Shown one piece after another: positions 7,223-14,766 of a stretch of 39,862 nt of DNA (its first letter is position 1; the number at the start of each line of letters is the position of its first letter). The notes under the pieces were generated by a model. The model was not told the DNA's origin. It ran no database searches and worked only from the letters and a program-made list of their open reading frames with translations. Source of the DNA: GCA-002700125 sp964434385 (GTDB lineage: Bacteria; Chloroflexota; Dehalococcoidia; Lucifugimonadales; Lucifugimonadaceae); assembly GCA_964434385.1 (NCBI GenBank), contig CAYSUW010000013.1, positions 1 to 39,862 on the forward strand, written 5' to 3'. A program made the translations under genes and the position numbers.

Positions 7223-8452
7223 TCATGATATATTTCTTATAATTTTTTTTCCAAGAATAAATCCCAAAATCACAATGAATAATCCTGATAACCCAAAAGT
7301 AATGGATAGACCTATAGATTTTGCTAATAACCCAGCAGTTATTGATCCAACAGCACTTGCGCACCAGATTAGTTGATGCATACTCATTACTCTTCCTCTA
7401 TACATATCATTAGTTAAATTTTGAGTTAAAGTTGTACTTAAAGTACTATAAAGTGTTTTTGAACCACCTAAGATTACAGTTACAAGTATTCCTATTAAAA
7501 TAGATGAAGTAATTGAAAGAAATAGTAGAGAAATACCTAAAAATATAGCTGAAAACATGTAATAATTTTGAATTTTAATTCTTGTACCCTGAAGTATTAG
7601 AAAAAATGTTGCTATTAATCCTCCTAAACCTGCACCAAGTAATAGATTACTGTAAGCTTTAATTCCTTGTTCACTTATACTTTCAGAATACTTAGGCAAT
7701 AAAGTATCAAAACTTGATGAAAATAGTGTTAAAAGTATTCCTAGAAGAATTACATACTTTATTGTTTTACTCTTTATTACATATGAAAAACCATCTTTTA
7801 GATTAGAAAATATATTTTCTTTTTGTTTCTTAGCTTTATGTAAAGATGAGTTCATTTTTAATAAACATAAAAGTGTGAACAGATAACATAATCCTATTAA
7901 ATAAAAGATTCCTTCTATTCCCATAATATTGTTAATAGGAGCAAAGATCATAGGTCCTAATATAGAAGAAATCCCAAATACAATTGAATACATAGCTATG
8001 GCACTAGATAAAAGATTTGGTTTTACTAATGCAGGTAGCATTGCTGATCTTGATGGCAGATCAAAAGATAAAAAAATTCCAGTAATTACAGATATTAACA
8101 AAAGTATCCAAGGATTCATGAGTTCCATTGAAATTATTAATCCTGTAATTATTGCTAGAAAAGAGAATATTCCCCTAGTAATTCTGATATTAATTAATCT
8201 GTTAACTCTATCAGCTAATACTCCTCCAAAAAATGAAAGAAAAATCATAGGTGATAATGTGCTGAATCCAACTAATCCTACCATTATTGTAGATTCTGTA
8301 AGGTCGTGCATTAGCCATAGTCTTCCATATCCCAAAGACCACATTCCTACATTTGAAAATGCCGCTGCTAACCAAAAGTACCTGTATTCTTTGGATTCAA
8401 AAGCCTTTAATCCTGTTTCAGATGATAAAAATTCTTTTAGTTTTATTAACAA
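7223..8452 (-). CDS. MFS transporter
   Basis: A 12-helix major facilitator protein of about 410 aa. The pattern fits the enterobactin/macrolide exporter-like MFS_3 group: FWLAAAFSNVGMWSLGYG near the start, GGVLADRVNRLINIRITRG as the loop 2-3 motif, and SRSAMLPALVKPNLLSSAIAM after helix 5. It probably exports a small molecule, but the substrate cannot be read. The frame is open back to an ATG at 8494, but that would translate the 3' half of tRNA-Phe (giving SAVRFRPAAPF), a known artefact. I place the start at the TTG at 8450-8452 just past the tRNA. No good ribosome site is seen, so the exact start is uncertain. Confidence 0.82.
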   Translation of the reverse strand: MLIKLKEFLSSETGLKAFESKEYRYFWLAAAFSNVGMWSLGYGRLWLMHDLTESTIMVGLVGFSTLSPMIFLSFFGGVLADRVNRLINIRITRGIFSFLAIITGLIISMELMNPWILLLISVITGIFLSFDLPSRSAMLPALVKPNLLSSAIAMYSIVFGISSILGPMIFAPINNIMGIEGIFYLIGLCYLFTLLCLLKMNSSLHKAKKQKENIFSNLKDGFSYVIKSKTIKYVILLGILLTLFSSSFDTLLPKYSESISEQGIKAYSNLLLGAGLGGLIATFFLILQGTRIKIQNYYMFSAIFLGISLLFLSITSSILIGILVTVILGGSKTLYSTLSTTLTQNLTNDMYRGRVMSMHQLIWCASAVGSITAGLLAKSIGLSITFGLSGLFIVILGFILGKKIIRNIS

Positions 8453-8464
8453 AATATAAAAAGG

Positions 8465-8537
8465 TGCCGCAGGGCGGAATCGAACCGCCGACACATGGAT
8501 TTTCAGTCCATTGCTCTACCGACTGAGCTACCGCGGC
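8465..8537 (-). tRNA. tRNA-Phe (GAA)
   Basis: The minus strand folds as a normal tRNA. The acceptor arm GCCGCGG pairs with CTGCGGC, followed by discriminator A. The D-arm is GCTC..GAGC, the anticodon arm GGACT-GAAAA-TCC has anticodon GAA, and the T-arm contains GGTTCGATTCC. Only CC of the CCA end is present in the DNA before TTT, so CCA must be added by the nucleotidyltransferase. Confidence 0.96.
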
Positions 8538-8554
8538 AAATTAAATGATTTAAG

Positions 8555-8591
8555 GAGTTTACTACATTTTTGTAATATCTAGTGTAAACTC
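8555..8591. promoter_or_regulatory. Inverted repeat between tRNA-Phe and the next gene
   Basis: GAGTTTAC (8555-8562) and its exact reverse complement GTAAACTC (8584-8591) are separated by 21 nt in the divergent gap. The right arm, read on the minus strand, gives TTTACA, a possible -35 for tRNA-Phe. It could be an operator or a chance repeat in AT-rich DNA. Confidence 0.3.
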
Positions 8592-8633
8592 AAAATATTA
8601 ATGAATCTTATAAATTAAAAAGTAATATTTCAA

Positions 8634-9593
8634 ATGAAAATTTTTTTAATTACCTCTCCTAAACCAAGACTTGGAAAAACTTCTTTGTTATCAGGTTTGT
8701 CAAAAGTTTTGATAGATAAAGGGAAAAAAGTGAAGATTATAAATTCTATTTTTTCAAATTCAAATAACAATGTTTTGAATTCTGAAATATTCCCCAAAAA
8801 CGTTGTAGAATCTGGAATTTTGAATAAAAATGGTTCAATAGTTGATTCTAATGATTTTCAGAAAATCAGAGACTTAGTAGATTCTTTTAAAGATACTTCT
8901 GATTACTGTTTTGTGGAATCGAATTTAGATTCTAATGAATCTAATAACGATCTTTCAAAAACTTTGAATAGTGAGTCAATATTAATTATCGATTATTCAA
9001 ATAAAATTAAATCCCAGATAAAAGACCACAAAGAAAATATATTTGGAATAATTATTAATAATGTACCTAAATTCAGAATGAATAAAATAGATAATGATTT
9101 GCTAGATTCATTAAGTCAGGATGGTTTTAATGTGATAGGCACAATTCCTGAAGATAGATGTTTACTCTCATGTACAGTTGAACAACTTTGTGAGCATATT
9201 GAGGGGAAATTTATTCATAAAACATCCAATATTGATTCTTTAGTAGAGAATATTCTAATTGGAGGGATGGTTTTAGATTGGAGTGTTCATTACTTCAGTT
9301 CTTTGATTAATGTAGCTGCAATAATAAGAGGAGATAGACCAGATCTTCAGTTAGGAGCCTTACAATCAGGAAAGGTAAAAGTTTTAATTTTAACACAGGG
9401 TATTGAACCAATAGAATACGTGTATTATGAAGCTCAGAAACTAAATATTCCAATAATCTTATCTGATAAAAATACTAAAGAAACGGTAAGTTTGCTTGAA
9501 AATCTTTATGGAACATCTAATTTCAATCATCCTGAAAAATTAAAAAGGATTTCTGATTTAGTTTCTACAAATTGTAATATGCAATTATTTTAA
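8634..9593 (+). CDS. BioD-like/DRTGG-domain P-loop protein
   Basis: This 319 aa protein has an N-terminal BioD/CobQ-like P-loop domain (ITSPKPRLGKTSLLSGLSKV, residues 6-25) and a C-terminal DRTGG-like domain starting near GDRPDLQLGAL (about residue 234), with LILTQG and IPIILSDKNTKETV following. This is the arrangement found in the N-terminal half of long phosphate acetyltransferases and in stand-alone proteins of many phyla. No acetyltransferase domain follows. The stand-alone form is thought to be regulatory, but its role is not established. Asn, Ser and Asp are very abundant in the middle. A lone plus-strand gene, it is bounded by a hairpin (9608-9646) on its right. Confidence 0.75.
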   Translation: MKIFLITSPKPRLGKTSLLSGLSKVLIDKGKKVKIINSIFSNSNNNVLNSEIFPKNVVESGILNKNGSIVDSNDFQKIRDLVDSFKDTSDYCFVESNLDSNESNNDLSKTLNSESILIIDYSNKIKSQIKDHKENIFGIIINNVPKFRMNKIDNDLLDSLSQDGFNVIGTIPEDRCLLSCTVEQLCEHIEGKFIHKTSNIDSLVENILIGGMVLDWSVHYFSSLINVAAIIRGDRPDLQLGALQSGKVKVLILTQGIEPIEYVYYEAQKLNIPIILSDKNTKETVSLLENLYGTSNFNHPEKLKRISDLVSTNCNMQLF

Positions 9594-9607
9594 TTTCTCA
9601 ATTACAT

Positions 9608-9646
9608 TTTACCGTGTAATTACCTTTTTTCAGGTTACACGTTAAA
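9608..9646. terminator. Inverted repeat/hairpin before the helicase gene
   Basis: TTTACCGTGTAA (9608-9619) and TTACACGTTAAA (9635-9646) are reverse complements at 11 of 12 positions, and an inner ACCT/AGGT pair can extend the stem. There is no T-run after the stem on either strand, so it may be a weak terminator for the gene before it or an operator for the helicase gene. The uncharacteristic G+C content makes it stand out from its surroundings. Confidence 0.4.
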
Positions 9647-9709
9647 GATATCCGATAAAGGAACATGGAAATTTTACTTAGAAATTTAAGTTTAAATATA
9701 AAGGGATAA

Positions 9710-11992
9710 TTGTTGGAAACAGAAAAATTTAATGATTTAACAAAGACACAATTTGAAGCAGTAAATCATACTGAGGGTCCGGTTTTAGTTGTTGCGGGGC
9801 CAGGAAGTGGAAAAACTAGAGTCTTAGCTTATAGAATTTACAATCTTATAAAGAATCATCAAGTTTCAACTGAGAATTTATTAGCTGTAACTTTTACTAA
9901 CAAAGCTGCTCAAGAGATGAGGGAAAGATGTGAAAATTTGTTGAAAGGATTTTCAAAATTAAATATTTATACTTTCCATAGTTTAAGTGCATTTCTTTTA
10001 AGATCTTATGGATCAAAGATTGGAATAGAACCAACTTTTTCTATATATGATTCAGATGATCAATTAAGACTAGTAAAAAGAATCCTAAAAAATCTCAATA
10101 GAGATCCTAAACTTTTACCTTTTAAAATAAATACTTTGATTTCAGAGATATCATTAGCGAAGAATTTAAAACTTTCACCAACTCAATATATTAATAAATT
10201 TGGAGATCAGAATTCTTCAATAGGTTTTAATCAAAATGTTTTTGAAATGTATCAACATTATGAAAACGAATTAATACAGTCAAATGCATTGGATTTTGAT
10301 GATCTTCTATTAAAGACTGTTACTCTCTTACAGAATGATGAAGAAACAAGAATGATGTGTGAGGAACAATTTAAATATTTATTAGTAGATGAATTTCAAG
10401 ATACTAATAAGTTACAATTTGAGATTTCTACATCTTTAACCAAAGAAAATAAGAATTTATTTGTGGTAGGTGATCCTGATCAATCAATATATTCATGGAG
10501 ACACGCTGATCCGAATAATGTAATTGATTTTAATAATTTTTTTAAAAATTCTAAAATCATTAAGTTAGATCAAAACTATCGTTCTACGAAATCTATTTTA
10601 TCAGCAGCAGATTCTTTGATTGCTAATAATAGTATGAGATTTGATAGAGAATTATGGACTGATAATCCGGATGGTTCTTTAGTAGAAATAGTCACTTGCC
10701 AAAATCCTCCTAATGAGGCGGCTTTTGTTTCAGAACAAGTGGTAAAACTCTTGTCTGAAGGTTTCTCTAAAGAACAGATTGCTGTGATGTATAGAGTTAA
10801 TGCTCAGTCACGTAATATAGAAGATCATTTTCAGAAATTAAAAATTCCTCATAGATTGATAGGAGCTACTAGTTTTAGAGAAAGAAGAGAAATCAAAGAT
10901 ATCCTCGCATATATGTCTGTACTTATTAACCCCAAAGATGAAATCTCTTTACTAAGAATTATTAATACTCCTAGGAGAGGGATTACTGATAGAACCTTTA
11001 ATTATCTGAAGCAGATTTTATTAAAAGAACAGAAATACAATTCTGTCTTAGAAGTAATATTGGATCACAAGTCTTCTGTTATAGATGGGTTGCCATCAAG
11101 GGCTATTAAATCAATTCAGAAATTTTCAGAAATACTTTCTGACTTGTTGCCTCAAGTAAATAATCAGAATCCCTATATCTTAATTTCTAATATTTTAGAT
11201 AAAATTAAATATAAAGAATATATCGAGGCTGATACTGATTGGGAAAATAGATGGCGTAATATTGAAGAGTTGAAAATAAAAGCTAAAGAAATAATAGATC
11301 CTAACTTGGATTGTTTACAAAACTCTCTAGAATTTCTAAGTAGATTTTCCTTAATATCTAAAACAGATGATCTAGATAATGAAATTGGTGTAAAAGAAGA
11401 TGATAAACAAGAAAAAGTGACATTAATTACTTTACATCAGGCAAAAGGACTTGAATTCGATGTTGTTTTCATACTAGGTCTTGAACAAGGCATTCTTCCA
11501 CATGTAAGATCATTCGATGATCCTTCACAAATGGAAGAAGAAAGAAGATTATGCTACGTAGGAATTACTAGGGCAAAAAAACGTCTTTATCTTTCTAAAT
11601 GTTTGCAACGAATACCATGGAGTGAAATGGGGAAACAACAATTCCCTCAATCCCAGGTTTCATCCCAATTTATTTCAGAAATACCTGATCAAGTTTCTAG
11701 TCAAAAATCTTTTAGAGTATCAGGAAATTTTTCTAGGTTTACTAAAAGTTCTGTGAAACAAAATTTTGATGTTTTGGATAAAAAAATCAATCCACAACAT
11801 GTTAATCAGGATAATAATTTATTTCATCCTTCAGATGTTGTTGATCATAAAGTTTTTGGGAAAGGAATTGTGATATCTGTTGAAAAGTCATCTGGTGAAG
11901 AAGAATTAATTATTAAATTTGATAATATTAGTGTTCCCAAAAGGATTATTCCTAGTTTTGGTTCATTAAATAAAATGAATAGTAAGAAATAA
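9710..11992 (+). CDS. pcrA: UvrD/PcrA-type ATP-dependent 3'-5' DNA helicase
   Basis: A full-length 760 aa superfamily 1A helicase used in nucleotide excision repair, mismatch repair and replication restart. The motifs occur in order: Q-motif LTKTQFEAV, Walker A AGPGSGKTR (29-37), motif Ia TFTNKAAQEMR, motif II LLVDEFQDTN, motif III GDPDQSIYSWR, motif IV QNYRST, motif V TLHQAKGLEFD and motif VI EERRLCYVGITRAKK. The C-terminus ends with a Tudor-like PcrA tail, DHKVFGKGIVISVEKSS. The start is TTG at 9710 or the adjacent TTG at 9713. AAAGGGA just upstream serves either. It is a single transcription unit converging on the GNAT gene. Confidence 0.95.
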   Translation: MLETEKFNDLTKTQFEAVNHTEGPVLVVAGPGSGKTRVLAYRIYNLIKNHQVSTENLLAVTFTNKAAQEMRERCENLLKGFSKLNIYTFHSLSAFLLRSYGSKIGIEPTFSIYDSDDQLRLVKRILKNLNRDPKLLPFKINTLISEISLAKNLKLSPTQYINKFGDQNSSIGFNQNVFEMYQHYENELIQSNALDFDDLLLKTVTLLQNDEETRMMCEEQFKYLLVDEFQDTNKLQFEISTSLTKENKNLFVVGDPDQSIYSWRHADPNNVIDFNNFFKNSKIIKLDQNYRSTKSILSAADSLIANNSMRFDRELWTDNPDGSLVEIVTCQNPPNEAAFVSEQVVKLLSEGFSKEQIAVMYRVNAQSRNIEDHFQKLKIPHRLIGATSFRERREIKDILAYMSVLINPKDEISLLRIINTPRRGITDRTFNYLKQILLKEQKYNSVLEVILDHKSSVIDGLPSRAIKSIQKFSEILSDLLPQVNNQNPYILISNILDKIKYKEYIEADTDWENRWRNIEELKIKAKEIIDPNLDCLQNSLEFLSRFSLISKTDDLDNEIGVKEDDKQEKVTLITLHQAKGLEFDVVFILGLEQGILPHVRSFDDPSQMEEERRLCYVGITRAKKRLYLSKCLQRIPWSEMGKQQFPQSQVSSQFISEIPDQVSSQKSFRVSGNFSRFTKSSVKQNFDVLDKKINPQHVNQDNNLFHPSDVVDHKVFGKGIVISVEKSSGEEELIIKFDNISVPKRIIPSFGSLNKMNSKK

Positions 11993-12029
11993 AAATTTAG
12001 TTAATAATATTCTTTGAAAAATAATCTTA

Positions 12030-12602
12030 TTAGAGTTTGTTAGAATCTTTTCTTATTTCCATCAAGATAAAATTCATGCCTTCCTTTCTTATTTCTTTTA
12101 CTTTGGAAAATCCTACTTTTTTAAATGAATTTTGGGCTCTCTTATTTGTCATTAATGTATGAAGATAGAGTTTGTTAATATTAGTAAAACCAAAAATGTA
12201 ATTTACTAATGTACTTAGAGCATCGCACCCATAACCACGATCCCAGAAATTCTTATCTCCAATCATGATTCCTACTTCTGCTTCTTGATTGATAATATCT
12301 ATATCATAATACATACAATTTCCTATATGTTTTCCTTCTTTAGTTTCTACTGCAAATTTTTCTGACCAAGGTACTGGATATTTTAGATCATCTGTTTCTT
12401 GGGAGATAAAATTTTTAGAAGAGATTGTAATTGGAACTGTAGCATCAAGCGCACACAATAAAGGATCTGTTCTCCATTTGTAATCTAATTCAAGATCTTG
12501 TATTTTTTTAGTCCTGATATTAGTTAGTGAACCTTCGATAAACTTAACCTTATCTTCGAGGTTACTTTTTGAGGACCATTTCAATAGCTTTTTCCAATAC
12601 AT
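12030..12602 (-). CDS. GNAT family N-acetyltransferase
   Basis: This is an acetyl-CoA-dependent N-acetyltransferase of the RimJ/RimL or SpeG-like type. The homologous region begins near FIEGSLTNIRTKKIQDLE, followed by YKWRTDPLL, WSEKFAVETKEGKHIGNCMYY, then the acetyl-CoA-binding segment WDRGYGCDALSTLV and ending LMTNKRAQNSFKKVGF, a standard GNAT motif B. The acceptor is unknown. The start is awkward: the recognisable domain begins right after the Nudix stop codon, but no ATG, GTG or TTG lies there in frame. The nearest ATGs (12602, 12611, 12638) are inside the Nudix gene. I use 12602, which gives a 41 nt overlap. It is the last gene of the ccm operon. Confidence 0.8.
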   Translation of the reverse strand: MYWKKLLKWSSKSNLEDKVKFIEGSLTNIRTKKIQDLELDYKWRTDPLLCALDATVPITISSKNFISQETDDLKYPVPWSEKFAVETKEGKHIGNCMYYDIDIINQEAEVGIMIGDKNFWDRGYGCDALSTLVNYIFGFTNINKLYLHTLMTNKRAQNSFKKVGFSKVKEIRKEGMNFILMEIRKDSNKL

Positions 12603-13011
12603 GAAGTTCATTTTTGTAAGTGAGAAGATGTTTAGCATCTTCCAAATTCACCCAAGTTACTTTATCAAATTCATTATCATGATATTCTATATTACCACCC
12701 TTTGATTTCATCAAAAAAAAATGAACCTTTTTTTTAACTGTAGTATCTCTATTATTCAAAAAAATATAGTCAATTGTAGTTATTTTCTCAAGTATATCTG
12801 TATCTATTCCTGTTTCTTCTCTTACTTCTCTAATTGCTGTTTGAGCGATTGTTTCTCCATTCTCTGGTTTTCCTTTGGGTAAACTCCAAAGATTTTCTTT
12901 TTCCCTGAAGCAAATTACGACTTTTCTTTCTCTATTAGATGATTTTATGATTACTCCACCCGCAGCCCATATACTATCCTCATTAGAGGAATTGTTTAGA
13001 TTCTTCCCCAT
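12562..13011 (-). CDS. Nudix hydrolase
   Basis: A 149 aa Nudix hydrolase that would cleave a nucleoside diphosphate linked to another group. The Nudix box is complete: G-x5-E-x7-REVREETG, running from GKPENGETIAQ to REVREETGID at about residues 47-69. The preceding WSLPKGKPENGE resembles diadenosine polyphosphate or RNA 5'-pyrophosphate hydrolases (MutT/Ap4A type), in which the PKG segment contacts substrate. The exact substrate is not decided. It starts 11 nt after ccmE and overlaps the GNAT gene, so it is probably the tail of the ccm operon, without obvious functional link. Confidence 0.88.
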   Translation of the reverse strand: MGKNLNNSSNEDSIWAAGGVIIKSSNRERKVVICFREKENLWSLPKGKPENGETIAQTAIREVREETGIDTDILEKITTIDYIFLNNRDTTVKKKVHFFLMKSKGGNIEYHDNEFDKVTWVNLEDAKHLLTYKNELHVLEKAIEMVLKK

Positions 13012-13022
13012 AGATTATTTGA

Positions 13023-13505
13023 TTAACTGGATGTATTGGTTGTTGTATAGTCTTCTGTATACATTTCATCCATGTATTTAGAAGGACACTTGATAGAAAG
13101 ATCTTTTGTGTGGAATACTCCATCTTCAAGCATTTTTCCTCTCATAATAATTTCTGCATTTTGGTTGAAAAATATTTGTCCTACTTCACCTTGATAGGAT
13201 ACTTTTAAATTAGAGTTTGAACTTTCATCAGTTATTTGAAAATATGCTGTTAATCCATCTGCAGATCTATGGAATGTCTCAGGAACTAATCTTCCAATTA
13301 TTCCTAATGATTCATTATTCGCTTCATTTTGTTTTGAGAGAACATCATTAACAGAAAAATACCTAGTAGTTGCTTCATCGAATGATGTCAAAGATAAATA
13401 TCCTACTACTATTGCAATAGCTATAGCGATAGTTAATATTTGGAGTCTTACAGAAAATACAGGTTTTTTCTGAGATATATTTTTGCCTTCAGAGTTATTA
13501 TTCAT
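13023..13505 (-). CDS. ccmE: Cytochrome c maturation heme chaperone CcmE, Cys-type
   Basis: CcmE takes heme from CcmC/CcmD and passes it to the CcmF holocytochrome synthase outside the cytoplasmic membrane. This 160 aa protein has a cytoplasmic N-terminus, one membrane helix (about residues 20-40), then the OB-fold domain with ESLGIIGRLVPETF, ADGLTAYFQITD, and GQIFFNQNAEIIMRGKM. In classic CcmE the heme is bound covalently by His in an HxxxY motif. Here the motif is C140-PSK-Y144, the CxxxY variant known from some sulfate reducers and archaea. The N-terminus overlaps the CcmD-like gene by 8 nt. Its place after ccmABC and the CcmD-like gene is the normal order. Confidence 0.92.
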   Translation of the reverse strand: MNNNSEGKNISQKKPVFSVRLQILTIAIAIAIVVGYLSLTSFDEATTRYFSVNDVLSKQNEANNESLGIIGRLVPETFHRSADGLTAYFQITDESSNSNLKVSYQGEVGQIFFNQNAEIIMRGKMLEDGVFHTKDLSIKCPSKYMDEMYTEDYTTTNTSS

Positions 13506-14022
13506 TTAATTTTTTTATTTTACTCTCTAGAATCTTTTGTCTTCTATCAACTATATAAATATAAACGAAGAATGATAACCATGCTACTCCAAATACTACA
13601 GAGAGGTAAGTTAAATTAGTTTCTAAATTCCTTTTTTCTTTTTCTACTATTTTTAAGGCGATATTTCCTGAAGCAGTTACAGTAATTGGTATGAACCTTT
13701 CTTGATGATCTTTTAGGATTTTAGATGCTTTTACTGGGGATTCTTTTTGATTAGAGATCCATCTTTCACCAGTGATATTTTCAAGTCCATATTCAGTGAT
13801 TGTTTCGTTTGAACTAACATTTAGATTAATCAAATTACCTTTATTATCTACTATTTGAAATGATTCTAATTCTCCTTCGTTATTGTTAATAATTTCTGTA
13901 ATCACTCCATTTATTACAATTTCTCCTTCATCAGCATAAATAAATTCTTGATTTGTAATCTGATAAATCAATGTAATAAAAATAAATAGGGAGAAAAATA
14001 ATGTTTTATAGGAAATTTTCAT
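13498..14022 (-). CDS. CcmD-like protein with N-terminal extracytoplasmic domain
   Basis: This 174 aa protein sits exactly where ccmD belongs, between ccmC and ccmE. Its C-terminal 38 residues look like CcmD: a helix LSVVFGVAWLSFFVYIYIV (about 140-158) followed by DRRQKILESKIKKLNE, a basic coiled tail. Ordinary CcmD is only 40-80 aa. Here an N-terminal signal or anchor helix (about 7-22) and a beta-rich domain of roughly 100 residues (GEIVINGVITEI through ITVTASGNI) precede it. The latter might be an OB-like fold, but I do not recognise it. The role of CcmD is to release holo-CcmE from CcmC and CcmAB. The assignment rests on position and the C-terminal pattern, and it could instead be an unrelated envelope protein. 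Confidence 0.6.
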   Translation of the reverse strand: MKISYKTLFFSLFIFITLIYQITNQEFIYADEGEIVINGVITEIINNNEGELESFQIVDNKGNLINLNVSSNETITEYGLENITGERWISNQKESPVKASKILKDHQERFIPITVTASGNIALKIVEKEKRNLETNLTYLSVVFGVAWLSFFVYIYIVDRRQKILESKIKKLNE

Positions 14023-14030
14023 TTTTACCT

Positions 14031-14699
14031 CTAGGTTTTTGTCTTAATTTGATTAAATTTAAATTCTAAAATCTTAAATCGTGTTTGTTGAAAAACTACT
14101 AAAAAGAAAATCAGAGTTATAGTTAATATTGAGAAAAGTAATGTTAGGGCTAAATCTCCACCTAAATTTGATTCTTGTGTGGCAAGAGGTCCTATTACTA
14201 TCGTGGGATGATTTTGTTCCCAAATTTGTGCTGCATAATATATGAATGGGGTATCTATTGCTCCAATAATTGCAATTACTGCAGCAGATCTTTCTCTTAA
14301 GGGTCCTGGAGGGAAATAGTTTCTAAACATTAAGTAAGCACAATAAATGAAAAAAAGTATTAAAGCTGTAGTTAATTTAGCTTCTCCTGTCCACCAGACT
14401 CCCCATACTGGTTTTGCCCAAATAATTCCTGATAGTAACATTCCTATTGCAGATACTATTCCTACTTCTGCTAATGATACAGATATATGATCCCAGATAA
14501 TATTTTTAGTGATGAGATAGATGATACTAGTAATAGCAATAATGATTATAGTTAACATTGAAACCCACGCTAATGGAACATGTAAATATAAAATTCTTTG
14601 TATAGCGCCTTGGTTTATTTCAGTTGGTACCCACTGAAAGATAAGATAAATATTTATAAATGTTAATAAGGCAGAAATTAGTATAAAAAATTTTCTCAT
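14031..14699 (-). CDS. ccmC: Heme exporter/lyase subunit CcmC
   Basis: A 222 aa six-helix membrane protein of the heme handling protein family. It holds heme at the outer face and attaches it to CcmE. The two external heme-ligand His are visible in LHVPLAWV (His40) and EQNHPTIV (His164). The tryptophan-rich WWD segment reads WGVWWTGEAKLTTALILF (about 99-116). It keeps the double Trp but has G-E-A-K where classic CcmC has W-D-x-R, so it is somewhat degenerate. It is 67 nt downstream of ccmB, the largest gap in the operon, and 8 nt before the CcmD-like gene. Confidence 0.9.
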   Translation of the reverse strand: MRKFFILISALLTFINIYLIFQWVPTEINQGAIQRILYLHVPLAWVSMLTIIIIAITSIIYLITKNIIWDHISVSLAEVGIVSAIGMLLSGIIWAKPVWGVWWTGEAKLTTALILFFIYCAYLMFRNYFPPGPLRERSAAVIAIIGAIDTPFIYYAAQIWEQNHPTIVIGPLATQESNLGGDLALTLLFSILTITLIFFLVVFQQTRFKILEFKFNQIKTKT

Positions 14700-14766
14700 C
14701 TATTAGCTTTATTAATGAAGTTTTTCAATATTATTTACAAAATTATATAAAATTTTTTTTATTTTG

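Noticed and set aside
7929..8459. 176 aa plus-strand reading frame
   Set aside because: It is the antisense shadow of the MFS transporter, rich in residues that mirror hydrophobic codons.
8453..8494. N-terminal extension of the MFS transporter (SAVRFRPAAPF)
   Set aside because: These codons are the 3' half of tRNA-Phe on the same strand, so they are not part of the protein.
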